Of a DNA stretch of 6,106 nucleotides, positions 1-5,310 are shown piece by piece (within the stretch, counting starts at the first letter, position 1; every line of letters starts with the position of its first letter). Position numbers and translations under genes: made by a program. Source of the DNA: Thermoplasmata archaeon (GTDB lineage: Archaea > Thermoplasmatota > Thermoplasmata > Thermoplasmatales > Thermoplasmataceae). The stretch lies in the NCBI GenBank assembly GCA_021826835.1, contig JAKAYH010000149.1, forward strand, positions 1 through 6,106, given 5' to 3'. Under the pieces are notes generated by a model. That model was not told the origin of the DNA, did not search any database, and saw nothing but the letters and a program-made list of their open reading frames with translations.

Positions 1-10
1 AAAGTGTATT

Positions 11-550
11 TCACATAATAACAACGATATATGCCATCAGGCTGATTATAACAATCTGTAAAACTAGCTGCACAGATGCAGCCAATGAGATTATACCAAG
101 TCTCCTTGAGATATCACCGGCATTTGATGGTTCACTATTTCTGTAAATAAAGAGAGAATTTCTAAATATCAACACAAAACTGAGTATTATAAGAATGCCT
201 GAGATTGTCAGAATAGAAATGAAAAATGGGTCAAGCTTGAATATCCCCTCCCTGACAGCAAGCGCATATCCCGCGACAGGGACTATCAGGGAAACGGCAG
301 GAATAAAGAACATGGTCATTGGAAGGAGCCTCACTGCAATCCTGTATCTTATATCCTGATCCATGCCGGATATGACAATGAAGAAAATAAAGCCAAGGAA
401 CACATCAGTGCCAGTCCATATTGCCGCAAGCAATACGTGCACATAGTCCAGAGCCAGTATGCCTGGAATCAAAAAAGATATTACAAAGGCTATCAGGGGA
501 ATCAGAACAGAAATAGTTCCCGCCCTTTTAATTTCAGTTTTCTGATTCAT
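11..550 (-). CDS. five-helix membrane protein with YVHV-WTGxD motif (paralogue 1)
   Basis: Integral membrane protein of 179 residues and unknown function. Hydrophobic segments lie at about residues 11-33, 36-60, 76-98, 109-130 and 153-178. The second begins YVHVLLAAIWTGTDV, placing a His (38), a Trp-Thr-Gly (45-47) and an Asp (49) in or near the membrane. A His followed by W-x-G in a helix is reminiscent of CopD/DUF2269-like membrane proteins, some of which are suspected to bind haem or metal; that link is only a resemblance. It is a paralogue of the gene just upstream: both share the second-helix motif, an R-I-x-x-R-L-x-P block (residues 70-77) and a Gln-rich start to the last helix. Its ATG overlaps the upstream stop codon as ATGA, and GGTG lies 5 bases before it, so translational coupling is likely. 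Only 10 bases follow the stop in this window. The reading frame is certain, the family assignment weak. Confidence 0.85.
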   Translation of the reverse strand: MNQKTEIKRAGTISVLIPLIAFVISFLIPGILALDYVHVLLAAIWTGTDVFLGFIFFIVISGMDQDIRYRIAVRLLPMTMFFIPAVSLIVPVAGYALAVREGIFKLDPFFISILTISGILIILSFVLIFRNSLFIYRNSEPSNAGDISRRLGIISLAASVQLVLQIVIISLMAYIVVIM

Positions 551-1146
551 ATTGGCACCCCCGTTGCAAAGTGAGCCATTAAAACTATTATGGCAATCTG
601 AAAGATTACCTGTGATAAGGATAGCTTCAGATTGAACATGGTAAGCCTCACGATCTTATCCTTGTCCTTTGCACCGTGCAATATTTCACTATAGACCCTC
701 AACTCATTTGGAAGGAATATTCCTATGCCCTGAACGAAGAGAATAGTTGCTATAGCCAGAGCCGCAATTATGTAAATAGAAGAGAATGGTAGGGACAGAT
801 CCATGGCGAGAAATATTCCTGCTGTTATGGTTACTGATGAAATGGATGGCATAAAAAACAGCATTGTTGGGGTAAGCCTCATCGAAATTCTTGTCTTTTC
901 CATATTGTTCAGTCCTTTCATAACATAGGAAAAGAACAGGCCAAGGACGAGATCCATCCCTGTCCAGGCAGATCCAACGATCACATGGAGATACTCTAGA
1001 AAATAAAGATTGTTCATTTCAAGCACTATCACAAACAGAACAGGGGGAATCACAAGCATTGGAAGCCCCCTTTTCATGGACGCTTTTAAAGTAAACTTCT
1101 CATCAATAGTGAAAGGGTTATTTCCCATTTTAGAATCATTATCCAT
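547..1146 (-). CDS. five-helix membrane protein with YLHV-WTGxD motif (paralogue 2)
   Basis: Integral membrane protein of 199 residues, function unknown, first gene of a two-gene operon with its own paralogue. After a polar N-terminus of about 25 residues, hydrophobic segments lie near 28-45, 50-76, 93-115, 121-145 and 172-195. The second carries YLHVIVGSAWTGMDL (His53, Trp61, Asp65), which aligns position by position with the downstream paralogue. Both also share RISMRLTP-like and QVIFQI-like blocks before helices three and five. The pattern resembles CopD/DUF2269-type membrane proteins, without enough identity to name a family. The start at 1146 is an ATG 37 bases after an A/T-rich TATA-like box and has no clear Shine-Dalgarno, which suits archaeal short-leader transcripts. 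A second ATG at codon 7 is possible. The pair is transcribed away from the DUF4382 gene. Confidence 0.85.
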   Translation of the reverse strand: MDNDSKMGNNPFTIDEKFTLKASMKRGLPMLVIPPVLFVIVLEMNNLYFLEYLHVIVGSAWTGMDLVLGLFFSYVMKGLNNMEKTRISMRLTPTMLFFMPSISSVTITAGIFLAMDLSLPFSSIYIIAALAIATILFVQGIGIFLPNELRVYSEILHGAKDKDKIVRLTMFNLKLSLSQVIFQIAIIVLMAHFATGVPI

Positions 1147-1173
1147 ATATATTTCGTTGTAGAATATACATAG

Positions 1174-1190
1174 TACAATATTTATTTTTT
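1174..1190 (-). promoter_or_regulatory. TATA-like promoter of the paralogous membrane-protein pair
   Basis: On the minus strand this A-run reads AAAAAATAAATATT, a good archaeal TATA-box candidate with a purine-rich BRE-like side. Its centre is about 37 bases before the ATG at 1146, predicting a leader of roughly 12 bases. A weaker alternative (TATGTATATTC, about 1163-1173) lies closer to the start. No transcript data, so the exact box is uncertain. Confidence 0.45.
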
Positions 1191-1250
1191 TTGTTATGGT
1201 TGCTCTTCTGCATGCAAAAAAGGGTAACTATGTGTGGGGGCTATACACAA

Positions 1251-1270
1251 TCAGGATTTTTCAGGAATTC
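1251..1270 (+). repeat. tandem near-repeat TCAGGAWTTY upstream of the DUF4382 promoter
   Basis: Two 10-base units, TCAGGATTTT and TCAGGAATTC, lie head to tail and match at 8 of 10 positions. They end 22 bases before the BRE/TATA element of the plus-strand gene, a place where archaeal activators often bind. A function is only a guess. Confidence 0.35.
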
Positions 1271-1292
1271 TTTGAAATATATGTTTGTACCA

Positions 1293-1307
1293 GAAAAGTT
1301 AATAAAT
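1293..1307 (+). promoter_or_regulatory. BRE/TATA promoter of the DUF4382 gene
   Basis: GAAAAG followed by TTAATAAAT matches the archaeal BRE-TATA layout. The TATA centre lies about 23 bases before the ATG at 1326, so the transcript is probably leaderless or nearly so. This agrees with the absence of a Shine-Dalgarno sequence before the ATG. Confidence 0.55.
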
Positions 1308-1325
1308 AAATTCCAATGAAAACAT

Positions 1326-1835
1326 ATGAAAAGTAAAATCTTAATCCCAATTGTTGTGGTGATAGTAATTCTGGCTGGCCTTGGCGGTTATCTTTATTAT
1401 ACAGGGACTGAGACAGATGGCCACATGGCAGTAATGGTCGCAGATGCACCTGCCATGTCAGGAGTAAATGGGGTGTATATTTCCTTTTCTTCAGTGGAGT
1501 TGCACAGTAACACTAGCGGATGGGTAAACTACTCCGTTCCATCAACCACCATCAACATACTTGGCCTGACAATATCAAATGCATCCTTGCTAACAAACAT
1601 AACCCTTCATTCAGGCAAGTATACCATGATCAGGCTGTTCATAAATAATGTAACAGTTAATGTCCTTGGTGTGAATATTACTTTCACTCTTGCTTCAAAA
1701 TTTGCATTCATAAATCATCCTTTCGACATCTCATCCCATTCAACGACAAAGGTCATAATTGACTTCAATCTCAATCAGAATCTGAACCTTAATTCAAGAA
1801 TTTTTACGCCTAGTGTGGGTTTCGTAGTGAATTGA
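1326..1835 (+). CDS. membrane-anchored DUF4382 domain surface protein
   Basis: Protein of 169 residues, probably anchored in the membrane with its body outside the cell. Residues 1-4 are positively charged (MKSK), 5-24 form one hydrophobic helix, and there is no lipobox cysteine, so this is a signal anchor. Residues 33-165 fit DUF4382, a beta-rich domain of archaeal and bacterial surface proteins: a V-x-D-A-P start (38-42), then V-Y-I-S-F-S-S-V-E-L-H (50-60), G-W-V (65-67), an N-I-L-G turn and the G-K-Y-T-M-I-R-L block (97-104). Function of the family is unknown. The external part holds six N-x-S/T sequons (N62, N68, N85, N91, N108, N117), as expected for a heavily N-glycosylated protein of an acidophile. 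The length is short for the family, so this is essentially the bare domain. It is monocistronic, with its own promoter and a terminator-like hairpin at the stop. The start is set by the TATA distance. Confidence 0.85.
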   Translation: MKSKILIPIVVVIVILAGLGGYLYYTGTETDGHMAVMVADAPAMSGVNGVYISFSSVELHSNTSGWVNYSVPSTTINILGLTISNASLLTNITLHSGKYTMIRLFINNVTVNVLGVNITFTLASKFAFINHPFDISSHSTTKVIIDFNLNQNLNLNSRIFTPSVGFVVN

Positions 1836-1854
1836 TTGAAATACAATTCATTTT
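1828..1854 (+). terminator. hairpin plus T-run at the end of the DUF4382 gene
   Basis: TGAATTG (1828-1834) and CAATTCA (1844-1850) are a perfect 7-base inverted repeat with a 9-base loop, followed directly by TTTT. The stem overlaps the stop codon TGA (1833-1835) and can be extended by a G-T wobble and an A-T pair. A second T-run (1865-1869) follows 15 bases later. Archaeal termination depends mainly on T-runs, so the hairpin may instead protect the RNA 3' end. Confidence 0.45.
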
Positions 1855-1889
1855 CAACGATCTCTTTTTCTGAGGTATTAATGCAATCA

Positions 1890-2002
1890 AATCTGTACCA
1901 TTCTTTTAGCAGTGAATAAAAGAATTTGTTTGAATATCCGCCAGTCAGATGAAGGATGCGAATTCACTACAACAATAAATGTTCATTTTAAATGTACAGA
2001 TT
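1890..2002. repeat. nested inverted repeats in the convergent intergenic region
   Basis: An outer perfect 9-base inverted repeat, AATCTGTAC (1890-1898) and GTACAGATT (1994-2002), encloses further ones. These are ATTCTTTTA/TAAAAGAAT (1900-1908 and 1917-1925, 8-base loop), GAAT-ATCC with GGAT-x4-ATTC (1932-1939 and 1954-1965), and a 17-base near-palindrome with 7 of 8 pairs matching (1981-1997). It lies between the 3' ends of the DUF4382 and DUF302 genes. It could be a bidirectional termination or 3'-end structure, a small structured RNA, or a short element; the sequence alone does not decide. No open reading frame of interest lies inside. Confidence 0.4.
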
Positions 2003-2005
2003 ATT

Positions 2006-2383
2006 TCATTTTGAAACAGTTGCGCTGATATTACTGAGCATTTCATCTACTTTCTGTGCAAGTTCCGTCAAACCATTGTACTGGGAAAAAAGATCGGCTG
2101 CATTCTGCACCGCCACATGAACACTGTTATTTTCTTCGTATATGTATATTCTCACAGGCGGAATTATCCCTGCCCGGAGATCCTTCTCGAAAACCTCTTT
2201 GGCAAGTTTTGGATGGAATACCTCCAGTATCTTATTCCCCTTGATTTCAATTCCAGCTCTCTTAAGATTGGCCTGGGCGTCTATGATCGAAATAACTTTC
2301 AGGCCATTCTCTTCCACAGCTTTCTGAAGTATACTTACTGTTTCTTCAAAGCCATATTTTGAATCAATTTCTTTCACTTTCAT
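2006..2383 (-). CDS. DUF302 family protein, third gene of the mercury operon
   Basis: Small soluble protein of 125 residues with no signal or membrane helix, matching the DUF302 family. Recognisable parts are the N-terminal K-Y-G-F-E-E-T (about 9-15) leading into a helix ending near E25-N-G-L, then K-V-I-S-I-I-D (29-35), the central F-H-P-K-L-A (56-61) with a following helix, and the P-P-V-R-I-Y-I-Y strand (about 75-82). The C-terminal part, from about 95, is helical and probably carries the family's dimer or accessory segment. DUF302 proteins have no settled function. The gene is third after the HMA gene and merA, so a role in mercury or oxidative stress is inferred from context only; Sulfolobus also keeps a small extra gene (merI) after merA. 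I chose the ATG at 2383 because GGAGTGAT precedes it. The longer TTG start at 2404 would overlap merA by 16 bases and adds an unusual leader. No cysteine is present with this start. Confidence 0.85.
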   Translation of the reverse strand: MKVKEIDSKYGFEETVSILQKAVEENGLKVISIIDAQANLKRAGIEIKGNKILEVFHPKLAKEVFEKDLRAGIIPPVRIYIYEENNSVHVAVQNAADLFSQYNGLTELAQKVDEMLSNISATVSK

Positions 2384-2387
2384 TATT

Positions 2388-2395
2388 ATCACTCC
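2388..2395 (-). promoter_or_regulatory. Shine-Dalgarno of the DUF302 gene overlapping the merA stop
   Basis: Minus-strand GGAGTGAT ends 4 bases before the ATG at 2383 and closely follows the archaeal anti-Shine-Dalgarno complement GGAGGTGAT. It includes the last codon (GAG) and stop (TGA) of merA. This decides the start of DUF302 and indicates that its translation is coupled to merA. Confidence 0.65.
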
Positions 2396-3813
2396 ACACA
2401 GCAAGACATCCTAGCCATATCTCTGGTAAATGACTGTGATGCCAGTTTGATGCCTTCGGCCACAGTCGGGAATATGTGGCTGTTATCAATTATTTCCCTG
2501 TATGTATAACCGCCTTTGATTGCCATAACACCTTCCATAATAAATTCTGCTGCATATGGTGCCAGTATTTGAATTCCAACGATCTTTTCCGTGTCCTGAT
2601 CAGCCACGATCTTGAACATCCCAAGTTCTTCTCTGAGCAGTCTTGCCTTTGGAATGGAAGCTAGAGGGAGCACCCTGGAAATTGCCTTTGACCCCTTTCT
2701 GTTATATTCTTCCTCGGTGTAACCCACAGATGCAAGCTGTGGTTCTGTAAAGATTGCCCATGGTATTTCGTTTAAGTTTATTTCCTTTGATGAATGGTTG
2801 AATATGTTGTATGAGATCGTGGCTCCTTCCCTTGCAGCGAGCGTTTCAAGCTTATATTTCTGGTCCACGACATCTCCAGCCGCATAGATTGCCGGATTGC
2901 TCGTTGAAAAATCACCATTTACCTTGATTCCTCTTTTTGAATGCTCTATCCCTGCATTTTCTAAGGATAATCCATCTATATTTGGAGACCTACCGGAGGC
3001 AATCAGGATCTGATCAACCTCGATCTCCTCCTCTTCCCCTTCGTATTCTGTAAGTATGATCTTTCTGCCATTTTTCCCATATACCTTCCTAACATCTCTT
3101 CCTATGTAAAATGTAATCCACTCATTCTTCAATGCCTTGATGAGTTCATCGCCTATTTCCTTTTCAATTTCTCTTGCTATCGTATCATGTTTCTTTATAA
3201 TGCTGACTTGTGTGCCAAGCCTCTGTAATGCCTGCCCTATTTCAAGTGCGACAAATCCGCCTCCAATTATGCCCAAGCGATCTGGAAGTTCATTGATATC
3301 CCATACATTTTCGCTTGTGAGATATCCGGTATGTTCAAGTCCTTCAATGGAAGGAATCTCCGGTCTGGATCCTGTCGCTATGATGAAATTATAACCCTTT
3401 ACCTGTTCATCGCCATCTTTTGATGATATATTCACAGTATCCGCAGAAATAAAACTGGCTTTTCCATCATAAACCCTAATGTTAGGATAAAATTTGAGGA
3501 TATCTTCATATTTACTCCTCCTTTCTTCCTTAACGGCTTCCCTCAGAGACTCTATGAGTTTTGCAAAGTTTATCTCAGGCCTTACAGGCTTAATCCCAGG
3601 ATATTTGGGTTTTTGCTGAGTTCGGGCAACTTTTGAAGCCTCTATAATGTATTTTGATGGCACGCAACCCACGTTGACGCATGTTCCACCAATAGGCCCA
3701 TACCCTATCATTGCAATTGTGGCCTGATTGGATGTCATTTCACTTGCTCGTATGGCAGCAGAGAATGCGCCAGCTCCCCTGCCGATTATAACAAGATCAT
3801 ATTCCTGAGTCAT
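2389..3813 (-). CDS. merA: mercuric reductase MerA without N-terminal HMA domain
   Basis: Cytosolic flavoprotein that reduces Hg(II) to volatile Hg(0) with NAD(P)H, in the pyridine nucleotide-disulfide oxidoreductase family. From the ATG at 3813 it has 474 residues, the usual length of a catalytic core without NmerA. Features in order are the FAD-binding G-R-G-A-G-A-F (11-17), the redox site GGTCVNVGCVPSK (42-54, Cys45 and Cys50), ATGSRP (146-151), the NAD(P)-binding GIIGGGFVALE (181-191), the second FAD motif YAAGDV (310-315), and a C-terminal dimerisation domain from about 345. The end reads SCCVE (Cys471-Cys472), the vicinal pair that hands mercury to the active site. This pair separates MerA from lipoamide dehydrogenase and its relatives. 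Where Tn501 MerA has PYLTMVEG near the substrate, this one reads HIFPTVAEG. The ATG is 1 base after the HMA stop; a TTG at 3822 could add three residues but is less likely. Confidence 0.95.
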   Translation of the reverse strand: MTQEYDLVIIGRGAGAFSAAIRASEMTSNQATIAMIGYGPIGGTCVNVGCVPSKYIIEASKVARTQQKPKYPGIKPVRPEINFAKLIESLREAVKEERRSKYEDILKFYPNIRVYDGKASFISADTVNISSKDGDEQVKGYNFIIATGSRPEIPSIEGLEHTGYLTSENVWDINELPDRLGIIGGGFVALEIGQALQRLGTQVSIIKKHDTIAREIEKEIGDELIKALKNEWITFYIGRDVRKVYGKNGRKIILTEYEGEEEEIEVDQILIASGRSPNIDGLSLENAGIEHSKRGIKVNGDFSTSNPAIYAAGDVVDQKYKLETLAAREGATISYNIFNHSSKEINLNEIPWAIFTEPQLASVGYTEEEYNRKGSKAISRVLPLASIPKARLLREELGMFKIVADQDTEKIVGIQILAPYAAEFIMEGVMAIKGGYTYREIIDNSHIFPTVAEGIKLASQSFTRDMARMSCCVE

Positions 3814-3814
3814 T

Positions 3815-4057
3815 TCACTCAACTTTTCTTATCTGTGCCTTATAGTGGGACTTCTCGCTGAAGATTGGGGCCCTGACAAGATTATCTGGAGATATTTTCT
3901 CATCATCTACCTTCACAGTTGCCATTCCATCTGTAAGAGATAATGAGAGTACTTCTGCACCCTGTCTCTGCAGACCATCACTGACATTTCTGACGCAATC
4001 CTCACATGTCATTCCAAATACTTTCATTGTTACCTTTTTTTCTACCATAATTATCAT
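3815..4057 (-). CDS. heavy-metal-associated (HMA) metallochaperone, stand-alone NmerA/MerP-like
   Basis: An 80-residue cytosolic HMA-fold protein. GMTCEDC (15-21) supplies the metal-binding Cys18 and Cys21 at the turn between strand 1 and helix 1. V-R-N-V-S-D-G-L (22-29) is the helix, A-E-V-L-S-L-S (34-40) strand 2, and M-A-T-V-K-V-D (45-51) strand 3. HYKAQI (71-76) sits where many HMA domains have a G-Y-x-A strand. It lacks a signal peptide, so it is not a periplasmic MerP in the bacterial sense; it corresponds to the NmerA domain made as a separate chain. It heads the operon 1 base before merA, which supports delivery of Hg(II) to MerA. A CopZ-type copper chaperone is the main alternative, but the context argues for mercury. 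The ATG at 4057 fits a leaderless transcript from the TATA box at about 4081. ATGs at codons 4 and 11 are possible; the last would still keep the metal site. Confidence 0.9.
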   Translation of the reverse strand: MIIMVEKKVTMKVFGMTCEDCVRNVSDGLQRQGAEVLSLSLTDGMATVKVDDEKISPDNLVRAPIFSEKSHYKAQIRKVE

Positions 4058-4065
4058 ATTTAAAA

Positions 4066-4100
4066 AAAGTATTAAAGTTATAAAGTAAATATTTTGATAC
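4066..4100 (-). promoter_or_regulatory. promoter of the mercury operon with operator-like repeats
   Basis: A TATA box reading CTTTATAAC on the minus strand (4077-4085) is centred 24 bases before the ATG at 4057, predicting a leaderless transcript. It is embedded in three 8-base units in tandem (plus strand AAAGTATT, AAAGTTAT, AAAGTAAA, 4066-4089). It is also flanked by an imperfect inverted repeat, GTATTAAA (4069-4076) and TTTGATAC (4093-4100), with 7 of 8 pairs matching. Such a placement over the core promoter suits a repressor that blocks TBP/TFB. The regulator is not in the window. Confidence 0.5.
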
Positions 4101-4185
4101 CTTGATCAGATGCTGATTGAACTTATATCAAAGATAATGGACTCACATAATGCCTGAACTTGCAAAGACTAAAAGAAATATTGCC

Positions 4186-4590
4186 CTAATTCTTTGCTTT
4201 TCTATACGTACTCAACCCACCCTGTATGATCAGCCTGACTATGGCCGCAATGATAAACATAACACCTATTCCTATTGACCCCGCCCATACGATAGATGAG
4301 ACCTTAAGATCATAGGCAATGACTCCAAAGGCGAATACAGTTGTGCCTGAAACAAGGCTCATTATACCCGTGCGGAACAACCATGGGTATTCTCCTGTCA
4401 GTACGAAGAGGACAGAAATGCTAAATAAAGCAATTGCAAATACGAGAGGCAACACTATCGGTATCGCGGTTATGAAACGTCCATCGTATCTGCTTTTTTC
4501 AGAGAGAAATACGGACAGATAAAGGAATATGACTCCAACAAGGTATGATGTGATTGCCCTGATTGGCTTTGGTTCTGTTTCCTTATACAT
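4186..4590 (-). CDS. four-helix membrane protein of unknown function
   Basis: A 134-residue integral membrane protein. A polar start (MYKETEPKP) leads into hydrophobic segments at about 11-29, 38-65, 70-92 and 96-122, and a basic tail (residues 123-134, ending YRKAKN). The loops are short; between helices 1 and 2 is a charged E-K-S-R-Y-D-G-R (31-38), and a T-G-E-Y-P-W turn follows helix 2. I do not recognise the family. It has no cysteine at all, so it is not a MerC- or MerT-type mercury transporter despite lying upstream of the mercury operon. The ATG lies 9 bases after the stop of the upstream gene, so the two are surely co-transcribed. A GGT 8 bases before the ATG is at best a weak ribosome site. 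It is followed by 128 bases with a separate promoter for the HMA gene. Confidence 0.8.
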   Translation of the reverse strand: MYKETEPKPIRAITSYLVGVIFLYLSVFLSEKSRYDGRFITAIPIVLPLVFAIALFSISVLFVLTGEYPWLFRTGIMSLVSGTTVFAFGVIAYDLKVSSIVWAGSIGIGVMFIIAAIVRLIIQGGLSTYRKAKN

Positions 4591-4599
4591 TTTATTAAC

Positions 4600-5286
4600 C
4601 TAAATCACTTTGATTCTATTTACGAAATCTGAAACTTCCTTACCTTTCTGATTGTCAGGGAAATTTTCACTGCCTACAACACTTCTGCCCTCTTCAAAAT
4701 ATGCTTTGGATTTGCTTTCATCTATTTCTCTATACAGAATAGAAAGTGTGGCCAGTCTCATTGCGAGTTCAGGCATTTCTGAGGGATCTGATTGGGATAG
4801 TTCTCTGTAATGTTCCAGTCTGCTTTCAAGAAATTTGATTTTATCATTATCGTCCATGTTTAAATTCGGACTGCCGCCTATATCCCTTATATCCACTGTG
4901 AAATAATGCCTTTTTTTTCTTCCCTCCATTTCATGATTGGACCTTTTTCTCATTTTGATCGATAATGTAATTCCTATGATGAAAAATATTGCCTCCAATA
5001 TTGGCAGCAGCAACTGAACTTGGGAATTGTATGCAGAATTTGATTCTGCAGGATAAATGACTTTTGGAATAAGAAATGAAAGAGTCATGCCAGAAATGGC
5101 AAAAACACCAACTATTAACAGACCTGACAATTTTCCACTATAATTGTTAAAAATAACTTTGGGCACATTCCTCACCGTTGTTATACCTGTAGTAATTGTA
5201 AGATTTATTATTAATATGTTGGAATGCATATTTCCATATCTATCTGAGGTTTTCCACAGGCTCTTTTGACTTCTTTGCAATCTCAT
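4600..5286 (-). CDS. two-helix membrane protein with helical cytosolic tail (start uncertain)
   Basis: Up to 228 residues, function unknown. Two hydrophobic helices (about 55-77 and 91-112) are joined by a short loop and followed by basic K-M-R-K-R (111-115), putting the C-terminal 115 residues in the cytoplasm by the positive-inside rule. That tail is charged and mostly helical. The stretch 147-200 (for example K-F-L-E-S-R-L-E-H-Y and M-R-L-A-T-L-S-I-L-Y-R-E) looks like a TPR-type pair of helices, but too little is present to call repeats. The start is doubtful. The ATG at 5286 gives an odd polar leader (MRLQRSQKSLW). The next ATG is at 5229, and a GTG at 5175 would begin MRNVPKV just before helix 1, with a TATA-like box (5203-5214) 33 bases upstream. 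The longest frame is given here; I think the true protein could be up to 37 residues shorter. It is first of a pair with the four-helix protein. Confidence 0.7.
   Translation of the reverse strand: MRLQRSQKSLWKTSDRYGNMHSNILIINLTITTGITTVRNVPKVIFNNYSGKLSGLLIVGVFAISGMTLSFLIPKVIYPAESNSAYNSQVQLLLPILEAIFFIIGITLSIKMRKRSNHEMEGRKKRHYFTVDIRDIGGSPNLNMDDNDKIKFLESRLEHYRELSQSDPSEMPELAMRLATLSILYREIDESKSKAYFEEGRSVVGSENFPDNQKGKEVSDFVNRIKVI
5203..5214 (-). promoter_or_regulatory. TATA-like box inside the 5' end of the two-helix protein gene
   Basis: On the minus strand this reads TTAATAATAAAT, centred about 33 bases before the in-frame GTG at 5175. If active, it would make a short-leader transcript starting near 5182 and would favour the short form of the protein. 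The competing candidate is at 5300-5310. Confidence 0.35.
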
Positions 5287-5299
5287 TCATAATCTCAGA

Positions 5300-5310
5300 T
5301 TTTTTATAGG
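5300..5310 (-). promoter_or_regulatory. TATA-like box before the two-helix protein gene
   Basis: Minus-strand CCTATAAAAAA is a strong-looking TATA box, but its centre (about 5304) is only 18 bases before the ATG at 5286. The predicted start of transcription (about 5279) would therefore fall just inside that frame. It fits better with a start further in, at 5229, with a leader of about 50 bases. Confidence 0.4.

Noticed and set aside
1209..1216. Palindrome TGCATGCA in the divergent promoter region
   Set aside because: An isolated 8-base palindrome with no second copy nearby; chance is enough to explain it.
1261..1449. Open frame of 62 codons on the minus strand
   Set aside because: It lies across the promoter and 5' end of the DUF4382 gene, has no family resemblance, and is a shadow of that gene.
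2056..2664. Several short plus-strand open frames across the DUF302 gene and the merA 3' end
   Set aside because: They are antisense to well-recognised proteins and carry no motif or start signals of their own.
3137..3394. Plus-strand open frame of 85 codons
   Set aside because: It is antisense to the NAD(P)-binding part of merA; the Ser/Pro/Cys-rich composition is typical of a reverse-complement shadow.
3811..3822. TTG at 3822 as the merA start
   Set aside because: An ATG follows three codons later, directly after the HMA stop, and already begins at the usual distance before the FAD motif. The TTG would need an overlap with the HMA gene.
4150..4278. Plus-strand frame of 42 codons beginning MPELAKTKRN with a TATA-like box (4122-4128) about 25 bases upstream
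   Set aside because: The promoter spacing is tempting, but most of the frame is antisense to the four-helix protein gene and ends without any domain. It could at most be an antisense transcript.
4186..4590. Idea that the four-helix protein is a MerC or MerT mercury transporter
   Set aside because: Those transporters need cysteine pairs in their helices or loops; this protein has no cysteine, and a separate promoter lies between it and the mercury genes.
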